Source: Bacteroidota bacterium
Lineage (GTDB): Bacteria > Bacteroidota > Bacteroidia > Chitinophagales > LD1
DNA: 6,076 bases
Reading direction: 5' to 3'
Assembly (NCBI GenBank): GCA_003165135.1
Contig: PLSN01000455.1
Coordinates: 447-6,522, forward strand
Of this stretch, positions 1 to 6,076 are shown piece after piece; position 1 is the stretch's first letter; every line of letters starts with the position of its first letter. The translations under genes were made by a program, and so were the position numbers. The notes under the pieces are model-generated. The model searched no databases. It was not told the origin of the DNA and saw nothing but the letters and a program-made list of their open reading frames with translations.

Positions 1-782
1 GTATAGTCTGCCATAAGAAGGACAATAAACTAACGGGTAGATTCTTATCAGAGCTTCCACCGAATTTTGGAAAGATCTATTCAGCTAATATCACACATAG
101 CAAAGACCACGGCATAGGCAATTGGACCAATAGCGAAATTGCCTACTTCCTTCGCACAGGTGTGAGAAAGAATGGTCAATATGCTCCCTTCTATATGCCT
201 AAGTTTGCTCACCTAAGTGACGAAGACCTGAGAAGCGTGATCTCCTGGCTGCGTTCGGATGACCCGCAGCTGCAGGCATCAGAGGAGCCGACCATCAAAC
301 CCGAGCCAAGCCTTTTTACAAAGTTCCTTTGTCTGGTTGCATTTAAGCCCATTCCCTATCCTAAAGCACCAATTCCCGAGCCGGATACAACTAATCCTGT
401 AGCCTATGGCAAATACCTCGTGACGGGAAGGTATGATTGCTATGCCTGCCATTCAGCAGACTTTGCCAAGTTAAACATGGAAGAGCCCGAAAAATCTCTC
501 GGATATTGCGGTGGCGGCAATACCATGCTGACGATGAATGCTAATGTCATCTATACACCTAATATCACCCCGGATGAAAAAACAGGGATTGGCAACTGGA
601 CAGAGGACGATTTCAGGAAGGTCATGCACGAGAGCAAAAACAAAAGTGGCAAAGCACTGAGATACCCCATGCTTCCATATACTGCTCTCACAGATCAGGA
701 GGTAGCAGCGATCTGGCAATATATTCGCTCCGTACCTAAGCTCTGTAACGACGTAGACAGGCAGTGGGACAAAGACCTGTGA
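1..782 (+). CDS. Diheme c-type cytochrome, 5'-truncated by window edge
   Basis: The frame is open from base 3, giving 259 visible residues before TGA. The first visible residues are I-V-C-H, and bases 1-2 (GT) fit the end of a TGT codon, so the first haem site is very probably CIVCH, split by the window edge. The second haem site is CYACH at visible residues 146-150. Likely axial Met ligands are M65 (in FYMPKF) and M223 (in YPMLPY). The two halves are duplicated cytochrome c domains: NIT...GIGNWT occurs after each haem site (residues 29-42 and 187-200), followed by a D/E-rich helix. This resembles cytochrome subunits of membrane alcohol or sugar dehydrogenases, but no dehydrogenase gene is visible. 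It should be exported to the periplasm; the signal or anchor lies upstream. It shuttles electrons, donor and acceptor unknown. A GTG at 162 is not the start, because homologous sequence, including a haem site, lies before it. The next gene also encodes a haem protein. Confidence 0.9.
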   Translation, partial: IVCHKKDNKLTGRFLSELPPNFGKIYSANITHSKDHGIGNWTNSEIAYFLRTGVRKNGQYAPFYMPKFAHLSDEDLRSVISWLRSDDPQLQASEEPTIKPEPSLFTKFLCLVAFKPIPYPKAPIPEPDTTNPVAYGKYLVTGRYDCYACHSADFAKLNMEEPEKSLGYCGGGNTMLTMNANVIYTPNITPDEKTGIGNWTEDDFRKVMHESKNKSGKALRYPMLPYTALTDQEVAAIWQYIRSVPKLCNDVDRQWDKDL

Positions 783-845
783 GCCCTTGACCGACAAAAC
801 ATTAGCCTATACCCGTTTTGTCTTTCCCTATATGCCCAAAGTATG

Positions 846-853
846 TACCTTCG
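846..853 (+). promoter_or_regulatory. Candidate Bacteroidota -7 element (TACCTTCG)
   Basis: TACCTTCG matches the phylum's TAnnTTTG -7 consensus in 7 of 8 positions (or all fixed positions but one). A TTTC at 823-826, 19 nt upstream, could stand in for the -33 TTTG. The element ends 4 nt before ATG 858, so a transcript from here would be leaderless or nearly so. It would lie inside the coding region if ATG 843 were used. The match could be chance, with the gene expressed by read-through from the cytochrome gene. Confidence 0.25.
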
Positions 854-857
854 GAAT

Positions 858-1370
858 ATGAAATCAAAAGGAAAGATATTCAAGAATATAGGGATTGGAC
901 TATTGGTAATACTAGTAGTGATACAGTTTTTCCATCCGGAGCGCAATCAGTCTGGTGACATAAGCCAGGACATCAGTAAAAAATACCCTGTACCCGACTC
1001 TGTGCAGGCCATATTAAAGGCTTCCTGCTATGATTGCCATAGCAACCATACCGAATACCCATGGTATAATAATATACAACCTGTGGCATGGTGGCTTGAG
1101 CATCATATCAATGAAGGTAAAAGGGATTTGAACTTTAATACCTTCTCATCTTATCGCATAGGCCGTCAGTATCACAAATTGGAAAAGATCGCTAAGCTGG
1201 TCAATGAAGGAGAAATGCCGATCAGCTCCTATACCCTCATACACCGCTATGCAAAACTGGACGATGCCCAAAAGAAACTCGTAGCCGATTGGGCAAACTC
1301 TCTGCATGATTCCATCAAGGCTAGCTATCCTGCAGATAGCTTGAAAATGGCAAAAAGAAAGCCCCAATAA
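858..1370 (+). CDS. Membrane-anchored haem-binding domain protein (Haem_bd family)
   Basis: A 170-residue protein starting MKSKGK. Residues 1-10 are basic and 11-25 form one hydrophobic segment, so it is probably an uncleaved N-terminal anchor with the rest in the periplasm. The haem site is CYDCH at residues 57-61, followed by the family hallmark H-x-T-E-x-P-W-Y and a Trp-rich stretch (QPVAWWL, 74-80). M120 in GEMP is the likely second axial ligand, and Y125, H129 and Y131 follow as in other members. This matches the small Bacteroidota Haem_bd family, usually found beside cytochromes or copper/redox proteins; no reaction is established for it. An upstream in-frame ATG at 843 would add five residues (MYLRN). 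ATG 858 is preferred because the basic-hydrophobic anchor follows it directly. The gap to the upstream diheme cytochrome is 75 nt, so co-transcription and shared electron transfer are plausible but inferred. Confidence 0.87.
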   Translation: MKSKGKIFKNIGIGLLVILVVIQFFHPERNQSGDISQDISKKYPVPDSVQAILKASCYDCHSNHTEYPWYNNIQPVAWWLEHHINEGKRDLNFNTFSSYRIGRQYHKLEKIAKLVNEGEMPISSYTLIHRYAKLDDAQKKLVADWANSLHDSIKASYPADSLKMAKRKPQ

Positions 1371-1376
1371 GGCTGA

Positions 1377-1426
1377 CCTTGATAGTTCCTAGTTGATTTT
1401 TTAACAAAATCGATTCGCAATCAAGG
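1377..1426 (+). terminator. Nested hairpin after the haem-protein gene, possible terminator
   Basis: Seven nt after the stop codon, a perfect 7-bp outer inverted repeat (CCTTGAT 1377-1383, ATCAAGG 1420-1426) encloses an inner hairpin. The inner arms are 1391-1400 and 1406-1415 around a TTAAC loop: six perfect base pairs (GATTTT/AAAATC) extended by four more, two of them G-U. The position suits transcription termination or 3'-end protection. It is A/U-rich and not followed by a run of T, so it is not a classical intrinsic terminator. A regulatory structure in the leader of the next gene is an alternative. Confidence 0.4.
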
Positions 1427-1493
1427 GGTAAAACTCCTTATAGGTTGAATTTATTTTCAAATTGATTTCTAGCTCAACAAATTAAATCAGGTT

Positions 1494-1501
1494 TATCTTT
1501 A
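1494..1501 (+). promoter_or_regulatory. Candidate -7 element for the secreted-protein gene (TATCTTTA)
   Basis: TATCTTTA agrees with TAnnTTTG at all fixed positions but the last and sits about 70 nt before ATG 1572. No TTG lies at the expected distance; the nearest (1462-1464) is about 29 nt upstream, too far. A rival is AAATTTTG at 1516-1523, with TTTA at 1492-1495 as a poor -33. The promoter very likely lies in this A/T-rich 1440-1525 stretch, but which element is used cannot be decided by eye. Confidence 0.22.
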
Positions 1502-1571
1502 TATTCATGGTCGAAAAATTTTGAGACATTGTATTACAAAAACATTGTACGGACATCAACACAAATCTGAC

Positions 1572-2933
1572 ATGAAAAAAATATACCTCTTCTGTTTTTT
1601 AGTATGCTTCACATATACATCATTCGCCCAGATCACCATCACCAAAAGTGATATGCCTGTATCTAATGATACAGCCAGATACAGCACCAGTGTCTCAGTG
1701 TCCAATTTTACCAATACAGGGGCTAATTATACCTGGGATTTTTCCTCACTGCTTACTACAGGTCAGGGCATTGATACTTTTAAATCTGCATTCTTCATAG
1801 ATCCTCTTTATGCATTGCTGTTCGGCCTTACTGACTATGGAGTGCCGTCTACGAATACCATCGACTTTAGTTTGCTGACTCTTACCGATGCCTATGATTT
1901 TTATAAAACTTCTAGTTCGTATGTCGAGCTGAACGGGCTCGGTGCTTCACTCAGTGGTATACCACTTTCATTCCCATACAATACACCTGACAAGATATAC
2001 CAGTTTCCCATGACCTATGGCAGAGTAGACAATTCTGATTATGACCTCACCATGACCGTCCCGGCTATAGCACAGATACACCAGCATGGTACCAGGGTCA
2101 ATACAGTAGACGGGTGGGGTACTGTGATCACGCCTTATGATACTTTCCAATGCCTGCGCCTCAAGTCAGTGGTCAATGAGCTTGACTCATTGGACCTGAC
2201 CAGTGTAGGGACCAATATCGGCCTGGAAATCACGAAGGTTACCTATAAATGGCTGGCGAATGGACAGATCATACCGGTACTCGAAGTAGACGGCAATGAA
2301 ATACTCAACAATTTCGTACCGACCAGCATCAAGTTTCGCGACCATGTACGCGCGAACACACCTTTGTTTAATATCAGCATAGATTTCACAGCCAATAAGA
2401 CCGTATGTACCACGAGCGATGTGGTGACCATCACTCCTACTGTCAATCCTTTTTATGCGACCGGAGAAACCTATCAGTACACGATCACTCCGAATACTTA
2501 TACCTATGTAGCGGCTACAGACAGTACATCAAAAATCCCTCAGTTGAATTTCACAGCTCCGGGACTATATACTGTTTCACTGTTTGTGTCAGCTAATGCC
2601 ATCACTGCCAATGCCACCGCTACCAAGACGAAAGTAGGATATATACTCGTAACTTTCCCTGCGGGTATCACACCAACTGAAGCAAGCAACCCAATAAAGA
2701 TATACCCCAATCCTGTCAATGATCAGCTATCATGTCAGCTAAGCGGGGATGCGTCGAAGCAGATGACCCTCGAGCTCTCAGATATCACAGGCAGGATAGT
2801 ATACACAATGACTGCTCCGCAAAACGGAGTGGCAAATATCCCGACTGCCCAGTTGTCTGCCGGTGAATATATTTTCAAGGCTACTCCGGCCGGAGAGAAA
2901 GCATACACACAGAAAGTAACTGTCGTACACTAA
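1572..2933 (+). CDS. Secreted protein with PKD-like domain and T9SS type A sorting domain
   Basis: A 453-residue protein. Residues 1-19 are a Sec signal peptide: MKK, then a Phe/Leu/Cys/Val-rich core ending SFA, with probable cleavage before Q20. Residues 20-265 are a beta-rich region opening ITITKSDMPVSNDTARYS, a style common in uncharacterised Bacteroidota secreted proteins; no catalytic motif is recognisable. Residues about 270-363 resemble a PKD/Ig-like domain, with the typical TAPGLYTVSLFV strand near the end. Residues 373-453 are the C-terminal sorting domain: IKIYPNPVNDQL, then LSDITGRIVY, then LSAGEYIFKA, ending in KVTVVH. This domain directs export through the type IX system, after which it is removed and cargo is released or anchored to surface lipopolysaccharide. 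The frame stays open upstream to a TTG at 1521, but ATG 1572 is chosen because the signal peptide begins there. The role is unknown; adhesion or a structural surface role is possible. It stands between unrelated genes and is probably its own transcription unit. Confidence 0.88.
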   Translation: MKKIYLFCFLVCFTYTSFAQITITKSDMPVSNDTARYSTSVSVSNFTNTGANYTWDFSSLLTTGQGIDTFKSAFFIDPLYALLFGLTDYGVPSTNTIDFSLLTLTDAYDFYKTSSSYVELNGLGASLSGIPLSFPYNTPDKIYQFPMTYGRVDNSDYDLTMTVPAIAQIHQHGTRVNTVDGWGTVITPYDTFQCLRLKSVVNELDSLDLTSVGTNIGLEITKVTYKWLANGQIIPVLEVDGNEILNNFVPTSIKFRDHVRANTPLFNISIDFTANKTVCTTSDVVTITPTVNPFYATGETYQYTITPNTYTYVAATDSTSKIPQLNFTAPGLYTVSLFVSANAITANATATKTKVGYILVTFPAGITPTEASNPIKIYPNPVNDQLSCQLSGDASKQMTLELSDITGRIVYTMTAPQNGVANIPTAQLSAGEYIFKATPAGEKAYTQKVTVVH

Positions 2934-2943
2934 TACTATTTTC

Positions 2944-2980
2944 GAGAAAACAATCCTCCGGATCACCACGATCGTTTCTC
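2944..2980 (+). terminator. Imperfect inverted repeat after the T9SS-protein gene
   Basis: GAGAAA at 2944-2949 pairs with TTTCTC at 2975-2980, extended by a C-G pair past one bulged A. The loop holds a smaller hairpin, ATCC-TCC-GGAT (2953-2963). It starts 10 nt after the stop codon and lies before the next gene's candidate promoter, the expected place for a terminator. No T-run follows, so support is weak. Confidence 0.25.
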
Positions 2981-3005
2981 AGGCGCAGATACCGAATGTT
3001 TATTT

Positions 3006-3013
3006 TACTTTCG
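3006..3013 (+). promoter_or_regulatory. Candidate -7 promoter element for the zinc-ribbon gene (TACTTTCG)
   Basis: TACTTTCG differs from the TAnnTTTG -7 consensus at one position and is followed by CAG in an A/T-rich context. It ends 19 nt before ATG 3033, which would give a short leader of about 13 nt, normal for this phylum. No good -33 TTG is visible at the usual distance. TTTAC (3004-3008) and GTAAA (3016-3020) form a 5-bp inverted repeat around the element; this could be a regulator site but is short enough to be chance. Confidence 0.4.
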
Positions 3014-3032
3014 CAGTAAATAAATTCACCTT

Positions 3033-3479
3033 ATGGCATTAGTACCATGCAGAGAATGCGGCAAAGAAGTAAGCGAACAGGCTGAAGCCTGTCCTTATTG
3101 TGGCATCAAAACACCCAGCAAGAAAAAGCGCCAAAGAAACCTGATCATCACTACGGTCATTACAGTGCTGGTGCTATCGCTGCTGATTGGCGGTTCTGTA
3201 TTGGTATATAACAAGATAATGCGTGCCTTCAGGCCGCCAGCAGAGGTAGGTGCCGACGATAAGCCATACAATCCTCCTCCATCCAAACCTACGACCAGTG
3301 TGATCAAACAGGACATACCTGTAAAACAACAGATCGTTCAAAAGGACTACAAAGAAAAAATAAGAGAGATGCTCGATAGCGGACAAAACGTTCGAGAAAT
3401 ATCCAAAAAGACGGGTATCAGGATAGACGAAGTAAGAAGGATCAAGAAGGAAAAAAAACAGGACGAAAAGACTCCATAA
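3033..3479 (+). CDS. Zinc-ribbon / single-TM protein with C-terminal HTH-like segment
   Basis: A 148-residue protein with no family name I can assign. Residues 1-25 form a zinc ribbon of the zinc_ribbon_2 type: C6-x2-C9 and C20-x2-C23, each in a knuckle (CRECG, CPYCG), probably holding one Zn2+. KKKRQR (30-35) precedes one hydrophobic helix at about 37-59. A Pro-rich linker follows (about 67-95), then residues 106-138, which read as a small helical helix-turn-helix-like unit (KEKIREMLDSGQNVREISKK, then TGI-x-x-DEV-RRI), similar to segments recruiting 'recognition-helix' folds. The tail is Lys-rich. The positive-inside rule places the ribbon in the cytoplasm and the HTH-like part outside, which is odd for a DNA-binding element. 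The latter may therefore be a protein-interaction helix bundle, or the hydrophobic segment may not span the membrane. ATG 3033 is the only sensible start. The stop lies 2 nt from that of the converging aguA. Confidence 0.8.
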   Translation: MALVPCRECGKEVSEQAEACPYCGIKTPSKKKRQRNLIITTVITVLVLSLLIGGSVLVYNKIMRAFRPPAEVGADDKPYNPPPSKPTTSVIKQDIPVKQQIVQKDYKEKIREMLDSGQNVREISKKTGIRIDEVRRIKKEKKQDEKTP

Positions 3480-3481
3480 AA

Positions 3482-4522
3482 CTAAACCTCCGGCTCCTGC
3501 TGGCTCAGGCAGTGCCAGCTACCTAGTCCCCATATCACATCCGTACTATCTATACCGGTGACCTTCCTGTCTGGGAAACATGCCGTCAATATATCTAATG
3601 CTTTATTGTCATTTTTATCCCTGTATATAGGCACTACCACTGCTGCGTTTGATATATAGAAATTAGCGTATGAAGCCGGCAGACGCTGTCCCTCATATAT
3701 CACAGCAGATGGCATCGGGAGTTCTATTATATTGAGCGGCTTGCCACTGAGCAGACGCATAGCTTTCAGTTCTCTGAGGTTTGTTTGCAGCAGCGCGTAG
3801 TTTTCATCAGACTTATTTTTTTCAACCACTGTCACCACTGTGTCTTCATTTACGAAGCGGACAGTGTCGTCTATGTGGCCATCTGTATCATCGCCTACTA
3901 TACCCTCGCTCACCCATAGGACCTGCTCGGCGCCGTAGTAGTCGTAGAGATATTGCTCTATCTGGGCCTGATTGAGATGCGGGTTGCGATTTGGGTTCAG
4001 CAGGCAGGCCGTGCTGGTCAGTATCGTGCCTTTCCCATTAAACTCTACCGAGCCGCCCTCCATTACTATGCCCGGATGATAGACAGGTATGCCATAATCT
4101 CTGCCGATCAATGCAGGTATCACATCATCCAGGTCGTAGGGAGGATATTTATCGCCCCATGCATTGTATCCCCAGTCGACGATCACTTTTTTATTTACAG
4201 TGTTCGGATTGATGAGAAATGCCGGCCCGTGATCGCGGCACCATGCATCATTTGTCGGGTGATGATAGAATTTGACCCGATTGAGGTCTACTCCTTCTTT
4301 AAGCAATTGCTCTTTTGCAAAATTCTCCATCACGGTATCTGCCACATTGATACAAACTATTTCTCCTTCGCTTACAGCTTTGATAAATTTGCTGTATGGT
4401 GAGTATACCGTATTGATCTTACCCGGCCAGCTTGCTTCCTTATGCGGCCAACTCAGCCATGTAGCAGCATGTCTATGCCACTCGGCAGGAAAAAAATATC
4501 CTTGTTCTTTAAGGTTTGTCAT
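3482..4522 (-). CDS. aguA: Agmatine deiminase (agmatine iminohydrolase)
   Basis: Hydrolyses agmatine to N-carbamoylputrescine and ammonia in the cytoplasm, the first of two steps from agmatine to putrescine. It is a 346-residue member of the peptidyl-arginine-deiminase-like family (PF04371), close to the usual 340-370. Numbered from ATG 4522, it shows the family signatures in order: PAEWHRHAATWLSWPH (12-27), NDAWCRDHGP with D92, R96 and D97 (91-100), MEGGSVEFNG (154-163), the His motif TDGHIDD with H216 (213-219), and the nucleophile motif GLGSWHCLSQQEP with C338 (332-344). All expected catalytic residues are present. The frame extends to a GTG at 4567, adding 15 residues, but that start would overlap the preceding gene by 26 nt. 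ATG 4522 leaves a 19-nt A-rich gap and matches where family homology begins. It is the last gene of the aguB-SDR-aguA operon. Putrescine carbamoyltransferase-type catabolism is less likely, because AguB is encoded alongside. Confidence 0.93.
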   Translation of the reverse strand: MTNLKEQGYFFPAEWHRHAATWLSWPHKEASWPGKINTVYSPYSKFIKAVSEGEIVCINVADTVMENFAKEQLLKEGVDLNRVKFYHHPTNDAWCRDHGPAFLINPNTVNKKVIVDWGYNAWGDKYPPYDLDDVIPALIGRDYGIPVYHPGIVMEGGSVEFNGKGTILTSTACLLNPNRNPHLNQAQIEQYLYDYYGAEQVLWVSEGIVGDDTDGHIDDTVRFVNEDTVVTVVEKNKSDENYALLQTNLRELKAMRLLSGKPLNIIELPMPSAVIYEGQRLPASYANFYISNAAVVVPIYRDKNDNKALDILTACFPDRKVTGIDSTDVIWGLGSWHCLSQQEPEV

Positions 4523-4541
4523 CTCTTGTACAATCTTTTTA

Positions 4542-5501
4542 TCAGGTAAGCTTAGCGGCCAATTCACTCTCGACGACTGACCTCTTTTTCAAATATTTCT
4601 CTAGCTCCTCTGCTGAACGTGTAGCATAAGTTTGAATAAAGCCGTCACGCAGAGTATATTTTTGCCGCCAATTTAATTTCTGTTTTATCAGGCTTGCATC
4701 AAGGCATACAGGTGAATCCCTGAAAGGGAAATAATCTCTGATAGTATAGCCCTGCAGTGTATTCCTCAATACTTTTGTATCTCTTTTTCTGGTGCACACA
4801 TCCAGCATCAGTGCGACCCAATCTCTAATTGAGATTATTTCATCTGCGGCGACATTATAGATCACATTGCTATCAAAAGTATGACCCAAGCATTCGCATA
4901 CACTATCAGCCAGATCCTCCACATGCAGGAACTGCATCTGCGTATTATCCTTCGCTGGTATGATGATAGATAGTCCGGCCTCCGCCCTCGACCAAATGAA
5001 AGTCTCTCTGTCTACATCATTGTTTGGCCCATATATGTATGGTGGACGCAGTATGATAGTGTGAGTGGAACCGGTGCGTGTGCTTAGGAAATCATCTATG
5101 GCTGACTTGTCACTACCATAGCTACCCCATATCTCAGCACCTCCTGTTTCATCGGTTTCCTTATGCGGCACATCAGTTTGGTAATTCTTATAGACAGCAC
5201 CGCTGCTAACATGGATCCATTTAGATGTCTTTGTGGAGAAATGTTGCCATGCGATCTCTGCCTGAGTGAGGGTATATGCGCTCGTATCGATCACTGCATC
5301 AAAACCATCAGCAAGCAGGCTTGCTTTCTCCATGTCCATCGGGACATTCCTATCAGCGATCAGCTGTATCGTATTCTCCGGTTTTTTGTTCCCACGGTTC
5401 AGTACGGTCACTTCATACCCCTTTGATACCAGCATTGGCACCAATGACCTTCCGATAAAACCGGAACCACCTATTACCAATACTTTCTTTTTTTCTGTCA
5501 T
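4542..5501 (-). CDS. NAD(P)-dependent epimerase/dehydratase-like extended SDR
   Basis: A 319-residue protein from ATG 5501. It has an N-terminal Rossmann fold with GGSGFIG (11-17) as the dinucleotide-binding glycine motif. VLNRG (33-37) ends beta-2, and an Arg there (R36) often favours NADP(H). S99/S100 in HVSSGAVY and Y128-x3-K132 in SYGSDKS make up the Ser-Tyr-Lys set of an active SDR, and RPPYIYGPNND (152-162) is typical of extended SDRs. The C-terminal half (about 165-300) would set substrate specificity and shows no signature I can tie to a sugar or other compound. Similar proteins are often labelled NAD-dependent epimerase/dehydratase and resemble the CSP41-like subgroup. A TTG at 5510 could add three residues, but ATG 5501 is preferred. 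It lies 15 nt after the aguB stop and 19 nt before aguA, so it is almost surely co-transcribed with both. No known step of the agmatine-putrescine route needs such an enzyme, so its link to polyamines is unproven. Confidence 0.88.
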   Translation of the reverse strand: MTEKKKVLVIGGSGFIGRSLVPMLVSKGYEVTVLNRGNKKPENTIQLIADRNVPMDMEKASLLADGFDAVIDTSAYTLTQAEIAWQHFSTKTSKWIHVSSGAVYKNYQTDVPHKETDETGGAEIWGSYGSDKSAIDDFLSTRTGSTHTIILRPPYIYGPNNDVDRETFIWSRAEAGLSIIIPAKDNTQMQFLHVEDLADSVCECLGHTFDSNVIYNVAADEIISIRDWVALMLDVCTRKRDTKVLRNTLQGYTIRDYFPFRDSPVCLDASLIKQKLNWRQKYTLRDGFIQTYATRSAEELEKYLKKRSVVESELAAKLT

Positions 5502-5516
5502 TTCACTCAAAGAGGA

Positions 5517-6076
5517 TTAGTCATTGTCAATAAAACGCTTTGTGATCTGCTGATAGCTGTCAATCCTCCTGTCGCGTAGAAATGGCCAGTGCGTGCGATA
5601 GTAATCCGACCTCGCCATGTCTATCTCAGTCACTACTGTTTCCTCTTCATCATGGGATGCCTTATATAGTAGCGAGCCAAATGCATTGGCTATGAAGCTG
5701 CCACCCCAGAATTTCATATCACCTTCGTCTCCTACTCTGTTCACACTTACCACAGGCACACCGTTTGCCACTGCATGTGAGCGCTGGATGGTCTGCCAGG
5801 CATTATATTGTTCGATATTGGTTTCTGCGTCCTGTCTGTGCGCCCAGCCGATAGCGGTCGGGTAAAATAGAATTTCCGCTCCCATCAGTGCTGTGATACG
5901 TGAGGCTTCAGGGTACCATTGGTCCCAGCAGATGAGTATGCCAACAGTAGCATATTTTGTTTTAAAAACTTTATAGCCCAGGTCGCCTGGCGTGAAATAA
6001 AACTTCTCCCAGAATCCCGGGTGCACATGCGGAATATGGTGCTTGCGATATTTGCCCAGATACTTACCGTCGGCAT
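5517..6076 (-). CDS. aguB: N-carbamoylputrescine amidohydrolase, 5'-truncated by window edge
   Basis: Hydrolyses N-carbamoylputrescine to putrescine, CO2 and ammonia, the second step after agmatine deiminase. This is the C-terminal 185 residues of a nitrilase-superfamily (CN-hydrolase) enzyme usually about 290-300 long; the start and the catalytic Glu lie beyond the right edge. In visible numbering it begins ADGKYLGKYRKHHIPHVHPG. K11 in KYRKHHIP is the expected catalytic Lys, and C49 in GILICWDQWYPEA the nucleophile. FYFTPGDLG, EILFYPTAIGW and NRVG are further signatures of the plant/bacterial CPA subfamily. The C-terminus (DYYRTHWPFLRDRRIDSY) also fits that subfamily closely. A GTG at 6026 is internal, not the start: the conserved KYRKHHIP motif precedes it. 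Its stop lies 15 nt before the SDR's ATG, so this gene leads the visible operon, and the promoter should be outside the window. The neighbouring aguA supports the assignment strongly. Confidence 0.93.
   Translation of the reverse strand, partial: ADGKYLGKYRKHHIPHVHPGFWEKFYFTPGDLGYKVFKTKYATVGILICWDQWYPEASRITALMGAEILFYPTAIGWAHRQDAETNIEQYNAWQTIQRSHAVANGVPVVSVNRVGDEGDMKFWGGSFIANAFGSLLYKASHDEEETVVTEIDMARSDYYRTHWPFLRDRRIDSYQQITKRFIDND

Noticed and set aside
162..782. GTG at 162 as the start of the cytochrome gene
   Set aside because: The frame stays open to the left edge and encodes a haem site and the conserved NIT...GIGNWT motif before this point, so the gene is truncated by the window.
471..797. 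A 108-codon minus-strand open frame opposite the cytochrome gene
   Set aside because: It is antisense to the well-supported diheme cytochrome; its translation is Cys-rich without any domain pattern.
1521..1571. TTG start for the T9SS protein at 1521
   Set aside because: It would place 17 polar and basic residues before a complete signal peptide that begins at ATG 1572.
3953..4402. A 149-codon plus-strand open frame opposite aguA
   Set aside because: It is antisense to a gene with all its catalytic motifs intact, has no recognisable domain and no promoter; it is a shadow of aguA codon use.
4523..4567. GTG start for aguA at 4567
   Set aside because: It would overlap the SDR gene by 26 nt and add residues before the conserved family start; ATG 4522 fits better.
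5885..6076. A minus-strand open frame beginning with ATG at the right edge
   Set aside because: It lies in a different frame over aguB; the neighbouring frame carries the nitrilase motifs KYRKHHIP and CWDQWYPEA.
1..6076. Mobile element, CRISPR array, tRNA or rRNA
   Set aside because: No transposase or integrase motif, no terminal inverted repeats, no regularly spaced direct repeats and no cloverleaf-like intergenic sequence was seen; gene-free gaps are 201 nt or shorter.

Overview
The window looks like a piece of a Bacteroidota chromosome, probably of the Chitinophagaceae/Sphingobacteriales kind. Three observations support this. A secreted protein ends in a type IX secretion (T9SS) C-terminal sorting domain. 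Genes lack clear Shine-Dalgarno sequences and are preceded by A/T-rich leaders, in places with TAnnTTTG-like -7 elements. A small membrane-anchored protein of the 'haem-binding domain' family, typical of this phylum, is also present. The placement rests on protein families and promoter style, not on a marker gene.

Left part, plus strand: (1) the 3' part of a diheme c-type cytochrome cut by the left edge inside its first CxxCH motif (1-782); (2) a 170-residue membrane-anchored haem-binding protein with one CxxCH (858-1370); (3) an A/T-rich intergenic stretch with a nested hairpin (1371-1571); (4) a secreted T9SS cargo protein with a PKD-like domain (1572-2933); (5) a small zinc-ribbon / single-TM / helix-turn-helix-like protein (3033-3479). 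The two haem proteins probably work together in periplasmic electron transfer. The other two plus-strand genes have no evident functional link to them.

Right part, minus strand: a tight three-gene operon read from the right edge inward. It holds N-carbamoylputrescine amidohydrolase (aguB, 5' end missing beyond the window), an extended-type short-chain dehydrogenase/epimerase of unknown substrate, and agmatine deiminase (aguA). AguA turns agmatine into N-carbamoylputrescine and AguB hydrolyses that to putrescine, so the operon provides the arginine-agmatine route to putrescine. The SDR gene between them is the unexplained member. aguA converges on the zinc-ribbon gene, with only 2 nt between the stop codons.

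No tRNA, rRNA, CRISPR array, insertion sequence or phage gene is visible. The region reads as ordinary chromosome. The points most worth a second look are the topology of the zinc-ribbon/HTH-like protein, the SDR inside the agmatine operon, and the paired haem genes.
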